In this document: positions 8,180 to 16,421 of the stretch, in pieces | How the letters are laid out: every line of letters starts with the position of its first letter | Numbering within the stretch: the first letter of the stretch is position 1 | Assembly: GCF_003352915.1 (NCBI RefSeq) | Contig: NZ_CP022314.1 | Span: 4,033,611 to 4,097,610 of the forward strand | Length of the DNA: 64,000 nucleotides | Source of the DNA: Arthrobacter sp. PM3 | GTDB lineage: Bacteria; Actinomycetota; Actinomycetes; Actinomycetales; Micrococcaceae | Direction: 5' to 3' | Translations under genes and position numbers: made by a program | Notes under the pieces: generated by a model | Database searches by the model: none | What the model saw: the letters and a program-made list of their open reading frames with translations, nothing else | What the model was told of the DNA's origin: nothing

Positions 8180-8185
8180 GAATTT

Positions 8186-9514
8186 GTGAGTTCATCAGCT
8201 GGCTGGGACCGTCCCCGCACGTCCCTGTACACCGATCACTACGAGCTGACGATGCTGCAGGGTGCCCTGCAGTCCGGTGCGGCTCACCGGAAATCCGTCT
8301 TCGAGGCCTTTGCCCGGCGGCTCCCGGACGGCCGTCGCTACGGGATCGTCGCCGGCACCGGACGGCTGCTGGAAGGACTCGCGAACTTCCGTTTCGGCGA
8401 ACCGGAGCTCGACTACCTGCGCCGCACGAAGGTCGTCAACGACCAGACCCTGGACTACCTGGCCGGCTACAACTTCTCCGGCGACATCTGGGGGTACCCG
8501 GAGGGTGAGGCGTACTTCCCCAACTCCCCCGTCCTGATCGTGGAGTCCACGTTCGCCGAGGCCTGCATCCTGGAGACGTACCTGCTCTCGGTGCTCAACC
8601 ACGACTGCGCGATTGCCTCGGCCGCGTCCCGGATGATCTCCGCGGCCGGCAACCGCCCGTGCATCGAGATGGGCTCGCGGCGGACGCATGAGGAATCAGC
8701 GGTTGCCGCCGCCCGGGCCGCGGTCATCGCCGGGTTCGACAGCACCTCCAACCTGGAGGCCGGCCTGCGCTACGGGCTCAAGACGGTGGGCACGGCCGCG
8801 CACTCCTTCACCCTCCTCCACGACACGGAGCGGGAGGCCTTTGAGGCGCAGATCGCCGCCTTCGGGCCGGACACCTCGCTCCTGGTGGACACGTACGACG
8901 TCGAAACGGCCGTCCGCACGGCCGTCGGCCTTGCCGGGGATAAACTCGGCGCGGTCCGGCTCGACTCCGGGGACCTCGTGGCCCAGGCCCAATGGGTCCG
9001 GCAGCTGCTCGACGATCTCGGCAATGACCACACCAAGATCGTGGTGACCTCCGACCTCGACGAATTCGCCATCGCGGCGCTGCAGTCCGCCCCCGTGGAC
9101 TCCTACGGCGTCGGTACCTCCCTGGTGACCGGCTCCGGCGCCCCGACGGCGAGCATGGTCTACAAGCTGGTCAGCCGCACCGACGACGCCGGCGAGTTCG
9201 TCTCGGTCGCCAAGGCCGCGAAGAACAAGGCCAGCAAGGGCGGCCGCAAGTATGCGCTGCGCAAGCTCAACGAGCGCGGGACCGCCACGGCGGAAATCGT
9301 CGGCGTCGGCCATCACCCGGAGGACGACGGCAACGACCGCCCGCTGCTGCAGCAGTTCGTCAAGAACGGCGAGCTCCTGCCCGGCTGGACCGGCCCCGAA
9401 GGGGTCCAGCGCGCCCGCCGGCGCCACGCGGAGACCATGAAGGAACTCCCCGCCGTCGTCAACCGGCTGCAGCGCGGCGAGGCCGCCATCCCCACCACGT
9501 ACGAGGAGGACTGA
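8186..9514 (+). CDS. pncB: Nicotinate phosphoribosyltransferase
   Basis: This 442-aa enzyme joins nicotinate and PRPP to form nicotinate mononucleotide in the Preiss-Handler NAD salvage route. Motifs: TDHYELTMLQGAL at the N terminus, EMGSRRTHEESAV with the conserved phosphate-binding and His region, VRLDSGDL for PRPP binding, and VTSDLDEFAI. The length fits the actinobacterial PncB1/PncB2 type. It starts with GTG, ends with TGA, and pncA begins at the very next base, so the two genes form a salvage operon from nicotinamide to NaMN. Confidence 0.96.
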   Translation: MSSSAGWDRPRTSLYTDHYELTMLQGALQSGAAHRKSVFEAFARRLPDGRRYGIVAGTGRLLEGLANFRFGEPELDYLRRTKVVNDQTLDYLAGYNFSGDIWGYPEGEAYFPNSPVLIVESTFAEACILETYLLSVLNHDCAIASAASRMISAAGNRPCIEMGSRRTHEESAVAAARAAVIAGFDSTSNLEAGLRYGLKTVGTAAHSFTLLHDTEREAFEAQIAAFGPDTSLLVDTYDVETAVRTAVGLAGDKLGAVRLDSGDLVAQAQWVRQLLDDLGNDHTKIVVTSDLDEFAIAALQSAPVDSYGVGTSLVTGSGAPTASMVYKLVSRTDDAGEFVSVAKAAKNKASKGGRKYALRKLNERGTATAEIVGVGHHPEDDGNDRPLLQQFVKNGELLPGWTGPEGVQRARRRHAETMKELPAVVNRLQRGEAAIPTTYEED

Positions 9515-10165
9515 ATGTCCCGCGCCCTGATCATCGTTGATGTCCAGAACGATTTCTGCGAGGGAGGGGCCCTGCCGGTCACCGGCGGGGCGGACCTCGC
9601 CGGCGAGATCAGCGAGTATGTTGACGCGCACCACGGCCAGTTCGACCACATCGTGGCCACCCAGGACTGGCACGTCGATCCGGGGGCGCATTTCTCGGAC
9701 GATCCCGACCACGTGGACAGCTGGCCGCGGCACTGCGTCGCGGGCACCCGCGGAGCCGAGCTGCACCCCGACCTCGATCCCGAGTACATCCAGGCGTACT
9801 TCCGCAAAGGCCAGTTCGCTGCCGCGTACTCCGGCTTTGAAGGCCTGCTGGCCCCGGAAGACGACGTCCCCACCGGCGCCCGGACACCCGGCGCCCTGCC
9901 CGGTACCCCCGCCCCCGGGGAGGACGCCGAGAGCGCTTTCGTCGGCGAGGACGCGATCGGTCTGGACGACTGGCTGCAAAGCCACGACGTCGAGGACATC
10001 GTGGTGGTCGGGATTGCCACGGACTACTGCGTCAAGGCGACGGCGCTGGACGCCGTGCAGGCCGGCTACTCCGTCACGGTGCTGCGGGGCTTGACGGTCG
10101 GCATCGCCGAAGACCTCGACGACGCCGTGGCCGAGATGGAGCTTGGCGGCGTCGATGTCCTCTGA
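9515..10165 (+). CDS. pncA: Nicotinamidase/pyrazinamidase
   Basis: The 216-aa cysteine hydrolase converts nicotinamide to nicotinate and ammonia, feeding PncB. Visible are LIIVDVQNDFCEGG with the catalytic Asp, the metal-binding DWHVDPGAHF, and GIATDYCVKATALDA with the nucleophilic Cys. Compared with the core family there is an insertion of about 30 residues near 118-145 that is Pro/Gly/Glu-rich. It begins directly after the pncB stop (TGA ATG), so it is co-transcribed and translationally coupled. Confidence 0.95.
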   Translation: MSRALIIVDVQNDFCEGGALPVTGGADLAGEISEYVDAHHGQFDHIVATQDWHVDPGAHFSDDPDHVDSWPRHCVAGTRGAELHPDLDPEYIQAYFRKGQFAAAYSGFEGLLAPEDDVPTGARTPGALPGTPAPGEDAESAFVGEDAIGLDDWLQSHDVEDIVVVGIATDYCVKATALDAVQAGYSVTVLRGLTVGIAEDLDDAVAEMELGGVDVL

Positions 10166-10182
10166 GCCCGCCGCCGCCGCAG

Positions 10183-10188
10183 TAGACT
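10183..10188 (+). promoter_or_regulatory. Candidate -10 box TAGACT for the lipoprotein gene
   Basis: TAGACT lies just after pncA. It could drive a leader of about 55 nt to the ATG at 10248, or a leaderless start at the in-frame ATG at 10197 (8-nt gap). Confidence 0.4.
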
Positions 10189-10247
10189 CGAAACCAATGC
10201 CACCCAGCTGGCCATACAGCCTGACCCGTAGAACTCCGGAGTACACC

Positions 10248-10595
10248 ATGAAGAAGACCCTGACCGTTTTGATTGCCGCCGGAGCGCTGCTCGGCGCCGC
10301 AGGCTGCTCGGCCTCGCCGCAGCTGACCAACGCGGAAACCTGCGCCCGGGTCAAGACGGTGGTCTCCGCCCAGTCCGCCACCTCAGACCAGGCCGGCATG
10401 GCCAGGGTCGCCAACCAGCTGCGGCCCATCAAGGCGGTGGCCTCGGATGACCTCAAGGGCCCGCTGCAGACCATCATTGAGTACTTCGACGAGTCTGCCA
10501 AGCCCAACCCGGACACCACCAAGCTCGAGGCCATGAAGGCCGACTACACCGCCGCCGGCCAGAGCTACGGCAAGATCTGCGGCAGCGGCCAATAG
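10248..10595 (+). CDS. Small predicted lipoprotein
   Basis: The 115-aa protein begins with MKKTLTVLIAAGALLGAAGC, a classic lipoprotein signal with the lipobox Cys at residue 20, so it should be lipidated and anchored outside the membrane. The remaining 95 residues are soluble with two further Cys (CARVKT and KICGSG). No family was recognised. The start at 10248 gives an ideal signal peptide and has CCGGAG upstream. An in-frame ATG at 10197 would add 17 residues before the signal. A strong hairpin terminator follows the gene. Confidence 0.82.
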   Translation: MKKTLTVLIAAGALLGAAGCSASPQLTNAETCARVKTVVSAQSATSDQAGMARVANQLRPIKAVASDDLKGPLQTIIEYFDESAKPNPDTTKLEAMKADYTAAGQSYGKICGSGQ

Positions 10596-10639
10596 CCCCG
10601 CGCAGCACACCGCTACACAGCGCAGCGCACTAGTTCCTA

Positions 10640-10676
10640 CGGAAAGGGACCAGGCCCCGGGCCTGGTCCCTTTCCG
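10640..10676. terminator. Strong bidirectional hairpin terminator
   Basis: A near-perfect inverted repeat, CGGAAAGGGACCAGGCCC pairing with its complement ending at 10676, has an 18-bp stem. It lies between the convergent lipoprotein and helicase genes and can serve both strands (the arms contain AAAGGG and CCCTTT). Confidence 0.85.
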
Positions 10677-10710
10677 CATCCCGCGCTGTCCCAGCGCTGT
10701 TACGTAACTG

Positions 10711-12501
10711 CTATTTCCGCCCGATGAACCAGTCCTGCAGCTTCCGCAGGCGGGTCTGCAGCTGTTGCTCGTTGGCCTGGGCGACGGCGGGGCCGCCGCA
10801 GACGGTCCGGAGCTTGGTGTGGATGACGCCGTGCGGTGTGCCGGTCCGGGCGGACCACGCCGCCACGTTCTTCGCCAGCTCCGTGCGCAGGTCCATGAGC
10901 ATCCGGTGGTCGGGCACCGCGGGGGCTGCCGTCTCGGGTGCGGCTCCGGACTGCGGGGCGCGCTTGTTCTTGCGGTTCAGCTGCTCGTGCTGGCGCTGGC
11001 GCAACAGCGTGCCGACCTGTTCGGCGTCCAGCAGCCCCGGGATGCCCAGGAAGTCGAGCTCGTCCTCCGAGCCCACCTCGCCGCCGGTGCCGAACTCGCC
11101 GCCGTCGAAGAGCACCCGGTCGAAGGACGCCTGCGAGTCGAGGGCCTCGAACTTGCCCTTCATCAGGGTGTCAGAGGCCTTCTCCTCGCGGTTCGCCTCG
11201 TCCATGAGCGAGTCCTCGGGGTTGAAAAGGCCGTCGGCGTCTTCCTTCTCCGGGCGGTCCAGGGCGTGGTCCCGCTCGGCTTCCATCGAGTTGGCCAGCG
11301 CCATCAGCTGCGGCACCGAGGGCAGGAACACCGACGCCGTCTCGCCGCGCTTGCGGGCACGCACGAAGCGGCCCACGGCCTGGGCGAAGAACAGCGGGGT
11401 GGAGGTGGAGGTCGCGTAGACGCCGACGGAAAGCCGCGGAACGTCCACGCCTTCGGACACCATCCGGACAGCCACCATCCAGCGTTTGTCGCCGGCCGAG
11501 AACTCCTCGATCTTGCTGGAGGCCTTGGCGTCGTCGGACAGGATCACGGTGGGAGATTCCCCGGTGATCTTCTTCAGCTGGCCGGCGTAGGCCCGTGCGT
11601 CCTCGTGGTCGGTCGCAATGACCAGGCCGCCGGCATCCGGAACGCTGCGCCGGACCTCGCTCAGGCGTTTGTCCGCCCCGGCCAGAACGGCCGGGATCCA
11701 TTCGCCGGCAGGGTTCAGGGCTGTGCGCCAGGCCTGCGAGGTGATGTCCTTCGTCACGGCGGCCTCGCCCAGGGAGGCGGCCATCTCATCGCCCGCGCTC
11801 GTGCGCCAGCGCATCTGGCCGGAGTAGGCCATGAACATGACCGGGCGGACCACGTGGTCCCGCAGTGCCTTGCCGTACCCGTAGGTGTAGTCGGCCTTCG
11901 ACCGCCGGATCCCGTCCCGGTCCTCGGCATACTCCACGAACGGGATCGGCGAGGTATCGGAGCGGAACGGGGTACCGGTCAGGGACAGCCGGCGGGCCGC
12001 GGGATCGAACGCCTCGCGAAGGCCGTCACCCCAGGACAGCGCCTCGCCGCCGTGGTGGATTTCATCCAGGATCACCAGGGTGCGGGCGGCCTCTGTCTTG
12101 GCCCGGTGCAGCATCGGCTTGCTGGCCACCTGCGCGTACGTCACGGCGACGCCGATGAAGCCGCGGCCGTGCTGGCCGTCGGCGTTCTTGAAATTGGGGT
12201 CGATCGCGATCCCCACCCGGGCGGCGGCGTCGGCCCACTGGCGCTTGAGGTGGTCGGTCGGCGCCACGATGGTCACGCGGTTCACCACGCCGGAATCGAT
12301 GAGCATCGACGCCACCCGCAGGGCGAAGGTGGTCTTGCCGGCACCGGGGGTAGCCACGGCAAGGAAATCCTTGGGGTGGGTGCTGAAATAGTTGTCCAGC
12401 GCTTCCTGCTGCCAGGCGCGCAGTTTCGGGGCGGTGCCCCAGGCCGCCCGTTCCGGATAGGCGGGAGGAAGCGTGGGTCCGCCGAAGAGTGTCTCTGTCA
12501 C
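10711..12501 (-). CDS. SF2 DEAD/DEAH-type helicase
   Basis: This protein of about 596 aa has both RecA-like domains of superfamily 2: Walker A TPGAGKTTFALRVA, motif II LDEIHH, motif III-like LTGTPFRSD and motif VI QAVGRFVRARKRGE. It resembles the UvrB/ERCC3-like restriction-type helicases widespread in actinobacteria. No nuclease or methylase gene is beside it, so a restriction role is not supported. The GTG at 12501 is preferred because GGGGGG lies 7 nt upstream. An ATG at 12516 would add five residues and the frame stays open to 12675. The upstream region holds a 16-bp tandem repeat. Confidence 0.87.
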   Translation of the reverse strand: MTETLFGGPTLPPAYPERAAWGTAPKLRAWQQEALDNYFSTHPKDFLAVATPGAGKTTFALRVASMLIDSGVVNRVTIVAPTDHLKRQWADAAARVGIAIDPNFKNADGQHGRGFIGVAVTYAQVASKPMLHRAKTEAARTLVILDEIHHGGEALSWGDGLREAFDPAARRLSLTGTPFRSDTSPIPFVEYAEDRDGIRRSKADYTYGYGKALRDHVVRPVMFMAYSGQMRWRTSAGDEMAASLGEAAVTKDITSQAWRTALNPAGEWIPAVLAGADKRLSEVRRSVPDAGGLVIATDHEDARAYAGQLKKITGESPTVILSDDAKASSKIEEFSAGDKRWMVAVRMVSEGVDVPRLSVGVYATSTSTPLFFAQAVGRFVRARKRGETASVFLPSVPQLMALANSMEAERDHALDRPEKEDADGLFNPEDSLMDEANREEKASDTLMKGKFEALDSQASFDRVLFDGGEFGTGGEVGSEDELDFLGIPGLLDAEQVGTLLRQRQHEQLNRKNKRAPQSGAAPETAAPAVPDHRMLMDLRTELAKNVAAWSARTGTPHGVIHTKLRTVCGGPAVAQANEQQLQTRLRKLQDWFIGRK

Positions 12502-12632
12502 TGGGTCGCCCCCCATCCGCGCATGGCTGCAGCCGACGGAGAAACCCAAGTAAGCACAAAAACACCAATCTTTTTCGGATGGGATGCCGGGCGGAACCCG
12601 GCCGGCCAGAAAATGACGGCGGCGCGCTAGAG

Positions 12633-12696
12633 CACCGCCGCAAACAGACACCGCCGCAAACAGACACCGCCGCAAACAGACACCGCCGCAAACAGA
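12633..12696. repeat. Four perfect 16-bp tandem repeats upstream of the helicase gene
   Basis: The unit CACCGCCGCAAACAGA is repeated exactly four times; in the sense of the helicase it reads TCTGTTTGCGGCGGTG. Identical copies imply recent slippage. The repeat sits 130-195 bp upstream of the helicase start, in the 271-bp gap to the DUF3039 gene, where nothing else recognisable was found apart from AT-richer sequence at 12548-12578. Confidence 0.9.
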
Positions 12697-12772
12697 CGCA
12701 GTCTACCGACGCCGGCTACCGGCGGAAACGGCTACGGAACCTCTGCGGGCCGCCCGTTGCCGTCACGTGCAG

Positions 12773-13090
12773 TTACTTGTCGCCGGAGCCCTTGCCGCCG
12801 TCGTCCCCGGGGCGCAGGCCCTCGTAGACTTCCTTGCACTCGGGGCAGACCGGGAACTTCTGCGGGTCCCGCCCGGGTGTCCAGACCTTACCGCACAGTG
12901 CGATCACGGGCTCGCCGGTCAGTGCGGATTCCATGATCTTTTCCTTGCGCACATAGTGCGCGAAGCGCTCCCGGTCGCCCGGTTCCACTTCCTGGCGCAG
13001 TTCCTCGCGCTCGATCGTGGCCGTAGACGTCCCTGCTCCGGAGAGCTCGCGCATCGGGTCGTTTTCGAGGGGATCGGTCATGCTTGTCAT
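12773..13090 (-). CDS. DUF3039 family protein
   Basis: This 105-aa soluble protein has the conserved actinobacterial core HYVRKEKIMESAL...ALCGKVWTPGRDPQKFPVCPECK. The Cys residues in ALCGK and CPEC suggest a metal-binding ribbon. The N-terminal 35 residues are acidic and probably disordered, and so is the Gly/Lys tail. The function of the family is unknown. The ATG at 13090 is chosen over 13099 because TAAGAT lies 7 nt upstream of it, which would make the mRNA leaderless. The gene is monocistronic. Confidence 0.88.
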   Translation of the reverse strand: MTSMTDPLENDPMRELSGAGTSTATIEREELRQEVEPGDRERFAHYVRKEKIMESALTGEPVIALCGKVWTPGRDPQKFPVCPECKEVYEGLRPGDDGGKGSGDK

Positions 13091-13097
13091 GTCACCC

Positions 13098-13103
13098 ATC
13101 TTA
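13098..13103 (-). promoter_or_regulatory. -10 box TAAGAT for leaderless DUF3039 mRNA
   Basis: TAAGAT plus a 7-nt gap (GGGTGAC) precedes the ATG at 13090. The box overlaps the alternative upstream ATG region, which argues against that start. Confidence 0.5.
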
Positions 13104-13150
13104 GCCGTTGGAAGCGTGCCGCCGGACCCGCAGGGTGCCGGCGGGGGCGT

Positions 13151-13933
13151 TCAGAGGCCCTGCCAGGCGGGTTTGTGCTCATAGCTGTGACGGTAGTAGT
13201 CGGCCAGCCGGAGGGAGGACGCCGCCGCCTCATCGACGAGGATCGTGGCGTGCGGGTGCAACTGCAGGACCGAGGCCGCGCAGATGGCCGCGACGGGGCC
13301 TTCGGCGAGGTCCCGGACGGCCTGCGCCTTCTGCGCCCCGGTGGCGATGAGGATCACGTGCCGGGCCTCCAGGATGGTGCCCAGCCCCTGGGTCAGGACA
13401 TGGCGGGGGACCTCGGAAAGGCTGCCGAAAAACCGTGCGTTGTCCCGGCGTGTCTGCTCGATCAGGGTCTTGATCCGGGTCCGGGACGCCAGGGATGAAC
13501 CGGGCTCATTGAACCCGATGTGGCCGTCGGTTCCGACCCCGAGGAGCTGCAGGTCCACTCCCCCGGCGTCGCGGATGGCGTCCTCGAAGGCCCGGCAGGC
13601 CGCGGGAATGTCCGCGGCGGCGCCGTCGGGCACGTGGACGTTGGCCGGGCTGACGTTAACCCTGGCGGTGAATTCGCGGGCGATCACCTGGCGGTATGCT
13701 TCCGGATGGTCCGCCGGCAGTCCCACGTACTCGTCCAGGGCGAAGGCGCGCACCTGGCTGAAGTCCAGGCCGTCGCGCTCATGCCGCAGGGCAAGCTCGC
13801 TGTAGACGGGCAGCGGTGTGGAGCCCGTCGCCACCCCCAGGACGGCGTCCGGCTTGCGGCGGAGCAGCGCTTCCACTGCATCCGCCGCGAGCGACGCGAT
13901 CTGCCTGCTGCCGGGGAGAATGACAACTTCCAT
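13151..13933 (-). CDS. nagB: Glucosamine-6-phosphate deaminase
   Basis: The 260-aa enzyme converts glucosamine 6-phosphate to fructose 6-phosphate and ammonia in amino-sugar catabolism. Motifs: LGVATGSTPLPVYSEL for phosphate binding, FALDEYVGLP with the catalytic Asp, and LGVGTDGHIGFNEPGSS with the catalytic His and Glu. The size is normal for the family. No nagA or PTS gene is adjacent; the gene stands between DUF3039 and the ABC permease with 52-60 bp gaps. AGGCAGGG upstream could act as a ribosome binding site. Confidence 0.95.
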   Translation of the reverse strand: MEVVILPGSRQIASLAADAVEALLRRKPDAVLGVATGSTPLPVYSELALRHERDGLDFSQVRAFALDEYVGLPADHPEAYRQVIAREFTARVNVSPANVHVPDGAAADIPAACRAFEDAIRDAGGVDLQLLGVGTDGHIGFNEPGSSLASRTRIKTLIEQTRRDNARFFGSLSEVPRHVLTQGLGTILEARHVILIATGAQKAQAVRDLAEGPVAAICAASVLQLHPHATILVDEAAASSLRLADYYRHSYEHKPAWQGL

Positions 13934-13985
13934 GAACCCTGCCTATGCCGGGCGCCGATGCCGGCGCACTCCCAGCATGCACCTG

Positions 13986-15557
13986 TCAGCGGTTGACGGC
14001 CAGTTGTGCCAGCAGCTCCGGTGCCCGGCGGTCAAGCCATGCCCCGCCGGCGCGTATCCCGGCGACGAAGAGCGCGAGGCCCAGCACGGGCCCCAGCACC
14101 AGTGCGGTCCACCCCGGCACAGGGCTGCCGGTGATGAACTGCCCGGCAACGAGCGCCACTTCGGGCGCGACGAGGACCATGAGGACCGCCATGCCGCCGA
14201 GCTGCACGGCAAGGGTCTGGGCCACGTTGCCCGGCGGCTTCTTGAACGGGCTGTCGCCCGGCAGCGGGACGCTCACGGTGTAACGGGCCGAGACCACCGA
14301 GGCCAGGCCGAGGCCGCTGAACAGGACGCCGAGCGAGAGCCCGAGGACCCCGGGCAGCTTGTCCCAGGCACCCGTGACGAAGAAGGATCCGATGCTGAAC
14401 AAGATCACGACGGGCAGGGCGAAGCTCAGGCACGCCAGGGCCCGGCCAAGCCGGTCGTCCGCGCCGCGCACGCCGGCGGACACGTGCAGGGCGAACGCGG
14501 TGCTGTCATAGGACACATCCGAGGAAATCGACCACGCCAGGAGGAACGCCGTGAGCGGACCGACAAACTGGAGGGGCCCGTAGAACCCGCTCTGGCTGCC
14601 CTGGAACAGGAACAGCACGGGCAGCAGCGGGACCACCACGAGTGCCCCGGCGTAACGCGGGTCGCGCAGCCAGTAGTACAGCGACCTCGCGGCGATGGCG
14701 GCCGCCGGGGTCGCCGGCAGCACCCCGAACAGCCCGGTGCCGCCGGAGCGCCGCTTGGCGCTTCCCGCGTAGGGCGGGGTCACCAGGGCACGCTGCAGCA
14801 GGACCTGCCAGGCCAGGGTGAGCCCGGCAAGCGTGGCCGTGGCGATGAGGAATTTCACGGCTCCTGGCCCGTAGTTGCCGGCGGCGAACTCGCCGCCGAG
14901 CGCGAAGGCCGCACCGGCCGGCGTCCAGGACAGCGTCCGGGCCAGGCCGGGCAGGTAACCGCCGGAGCCGGCGATCCCCTCGGCGACGGCCGCCACAATG
15001 GGCCCGGTGAGCACGAGCGGAATGAGGAACGCGACGGCGCTGATGTCCTTGAAGCGCCGTGAACTGGCAAGGCCCGCCGTCGCGGTGGTCACCACCTTGG
15101 ACAGCACGATGCAGCTCAGGACGCCCAGGACGGCTCCCGCCAGGGCGCCGGCTGCGCCCGGCACGTTGCGGGACCAGGTGCCGACGGTGGCGAGTGCCAC
15201 GAGGGAGGTGGCCACGCCGGGCAGCCCGATCAGCCCGCCCAGCGCCAGCCCGGCCAGCAGCTGCGGCATGGGCACCGCGAACGTGGTGAACCGGGCCGGG
15301 TCCAGGGTCATGTCCGCGGCGGAGATGGCCACGGGAATGACGGCCCAGCCCAGCAGCGCGGCCGCGCCGCCGAGGACCACGACCGTCTGGGCGAGCTCGA
15401 TCTCCTGGCCGCGCAGGACCAAAAGCCCGGCGGCGAGGAGGACGACGATCCCCAGGGCGTACAGGGCGCCGATCCCGAGGCCCACCAGCTGCCAGGGACT
15501 GCGCCTGACGCTGTTGCGCAGCAGCGCCAGCTTGAGTCTCAGAAGGTGCGCAACCAT
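13986..15557 (-). CDS. ABC transporter permease, multi-TM
   Basis: This 523-aa protein has about 12 hydrophobic segments and no ATPase motifs, consistent with the membrane subunit of an ABC exporter. Its start overlaps the end of the ATP-binding subunit gene by 19 bp, so the two form one transporter. The ATG at 15557 begins MVAHLLRLKLALLRNSVRR, a normal cytoplasmic N terminus. The frame stays open to 15692, but that extension is Arg/Gly/Pro junk from the other frame. The substrate is unknown. Confidence 0.85.
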   Translation of the reverse strand: MVAHLLRLKLALLRNSVRRSPWQLVGLGIGALYALGIVVLLAAGLLVLRGQEIELAQTVVVLGGAAALLGWAVIPVAISAADMTLDPARFTTFAVPMPQLLAGLALGGLIGLPGVATSLVALATVGTWSRNVPGAAGALAGAVLGVLSCIVLSKVVTTATAGLASSRRFKDISAVAFLIPLVLTGPIVAAVAEGIAGSGGYLPGLARTLSWTPAGAAFALGGEFAAGNYGPGAVKFLIATATLAGLTLAWQVLLQRALVTPPYAGSAKRRSGGTGLFGVLPATPAAAIAARSLYYWLRDPRYAGALVVVPLLPVLFLFQGSQSGFYGPLQFVGPLTAFLLAWSISSDVSYDSTAFALHVSAGVRGADDRLGRALACLSFALPVVILFSIGSFFVTGAWDKLPGVLGLSLGVLFSGLGLASVVSARYTVSVPLPGDSPFKKPPGNVAQTLAVQLGGMAVLMVLVAPEVALVAGQFITGSPVPGWTALVLGPVLGLALFVAGIRAGGAWLDRRAPELLAQLAVNR

Positions 15558-16345
15558 TCCAGGCCTTCCGTGTGGTTCCGGCCGCCCACGAGCTGGACAA
15601 AGCGGTCCTCGAGGCTTGCCCCGGCCCGGACCTCGTCCACGGTGCCGGCCGCCAGGACCCGGCCGGCGGCGACGACGGCGACGTGGTCGCACATCCGCTG
15701 GACGAGGTCCATGACGTGGCTGGAGACGATCACCGTGCCGCCGGAGGACACGTAGCGGTCCAGGATGTCGCGGATGTTGGCCGCGGAGATGGGGTCCACC
15801 GATTCGAACGGCTCGTCCAGGACCAGGAGCCGCGGCGCGTGGATCAGGGCCGAGGCGAGGGCGATCTTTTTGGTCATGCCGGCGGAGTAGTCCACCACCA
15901 GCGTCCCGGCGTCGTTGCCCAGGTCCAGGGCCGCAAGCAGCTCCGTGACCCGGGAAGCCACCAGGTCCCGGTCCATCCCGCGCAGCAGGCCGGCGTAGGT
16001 GACAAGTTGTTCGCCGCTGAGGCGGTCGAACAACCGGACGCCGTCGGGCAGGATCCCCATCAGCTTCTTGGCCTCGAGCGGATGCTGCCAGACGTCGACG
16101 CCGTGAACCAGCGCTGTGCCGAAGTCGGGGCGCAGCAGGCCGGTCGCCATGGACAGGGTGGTGGTCTTGCCGGCGCCGTTGGGCCCGACCACGCCGTAGA
16201 AAGATCCGGCCGGGACGTCCAGGCTGATGCCATCGACGGCGATTTTCGCGCCGAAACGCTTGGCGAGGCCGCGCAGGGACAGGGCGGGAACCGGCGCCGC
16301 GGAGGGGCCCTGCGGGGCGCGGGCAACAGGAGGCTGGAAAGTCAT
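15539..16345 (-). CDS. ABC transporter ATP-binding protein
   Basis: The 268-aa nucleotide-binding subunit has Walker A VGPNGAGKTTTLSMA, a degenerate signature YSAGMTKKIALASAL in place of LSGGQ, Walker B LLVLDEPFESVDP and an H-loop SSHVMDLVQRM. It powers the permease encoded just downstream. The export direction is inferred from the absence of a binding protein. The ATG at 16345 has TAGTCT 6 nt upstream, so the operon mRNA is probably leaderless. Confidence 0.92.
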   Translation of the reverse strand: MTFQPPVARAPQGPSAAPVPALSLRGLAKRFGAKIAVDGISLDVPAGSFYGVVGPNGAGKTTTLSMATGLLRPDFGTALVHGVDVWQHPLEAKKLMGILPDGVRLFDRLSGEQLVTYAGLLRGMDRDLVASRVTELLAALDLGNDAGTLVVDYSAGMTKKIALASALIHAPRLLVLDEPFESVDPISAANIRDILDRYVSSGGTVIVSSHVMDLVQRMCDHVAVVAAGRVLAAGTVDEVRAGASLEDRFVQLVGGRNHTEGLEWLRTF

Positions 16346-16351
16346 GTCGCT

Positions 16352-16357
16352 AGACTA
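16352..16357 (-). promoter_or_regulatory. -10 box TAGTCT for leaderless ABC exporter mRNA
   Basis: TAGTCT plus AGCGAC precedes the ATG at 16345. No Shine-Dalgarno sequence is present. Confidence 0.5.
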
Positions 16358-16421
16358 ACCGCCGCCGGAGGCTAAAAGGATCGTCCGGAAGGCGGAGTTT
16401 TTGGCGTTCCCGCCGCCCCGT

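Noticed and set aside
7942..8181. Gly/Arg/Trp-rich repeat proteins across the minisatellite
   Set aside because: The 59-bp unit is not a multiple of three and is open in every frame because it is GC-rich without stop codons; both flanking genes start right beside it.
10711..12501. Restriction-modification or phage-defence locus around the SF2 helicase
   Set aside because: No nuclease, methylase, or partner gene is adjacent; neighbours are a lipoprotein and DUF3039. The helicase type is common on actinobacterial chromosomes.
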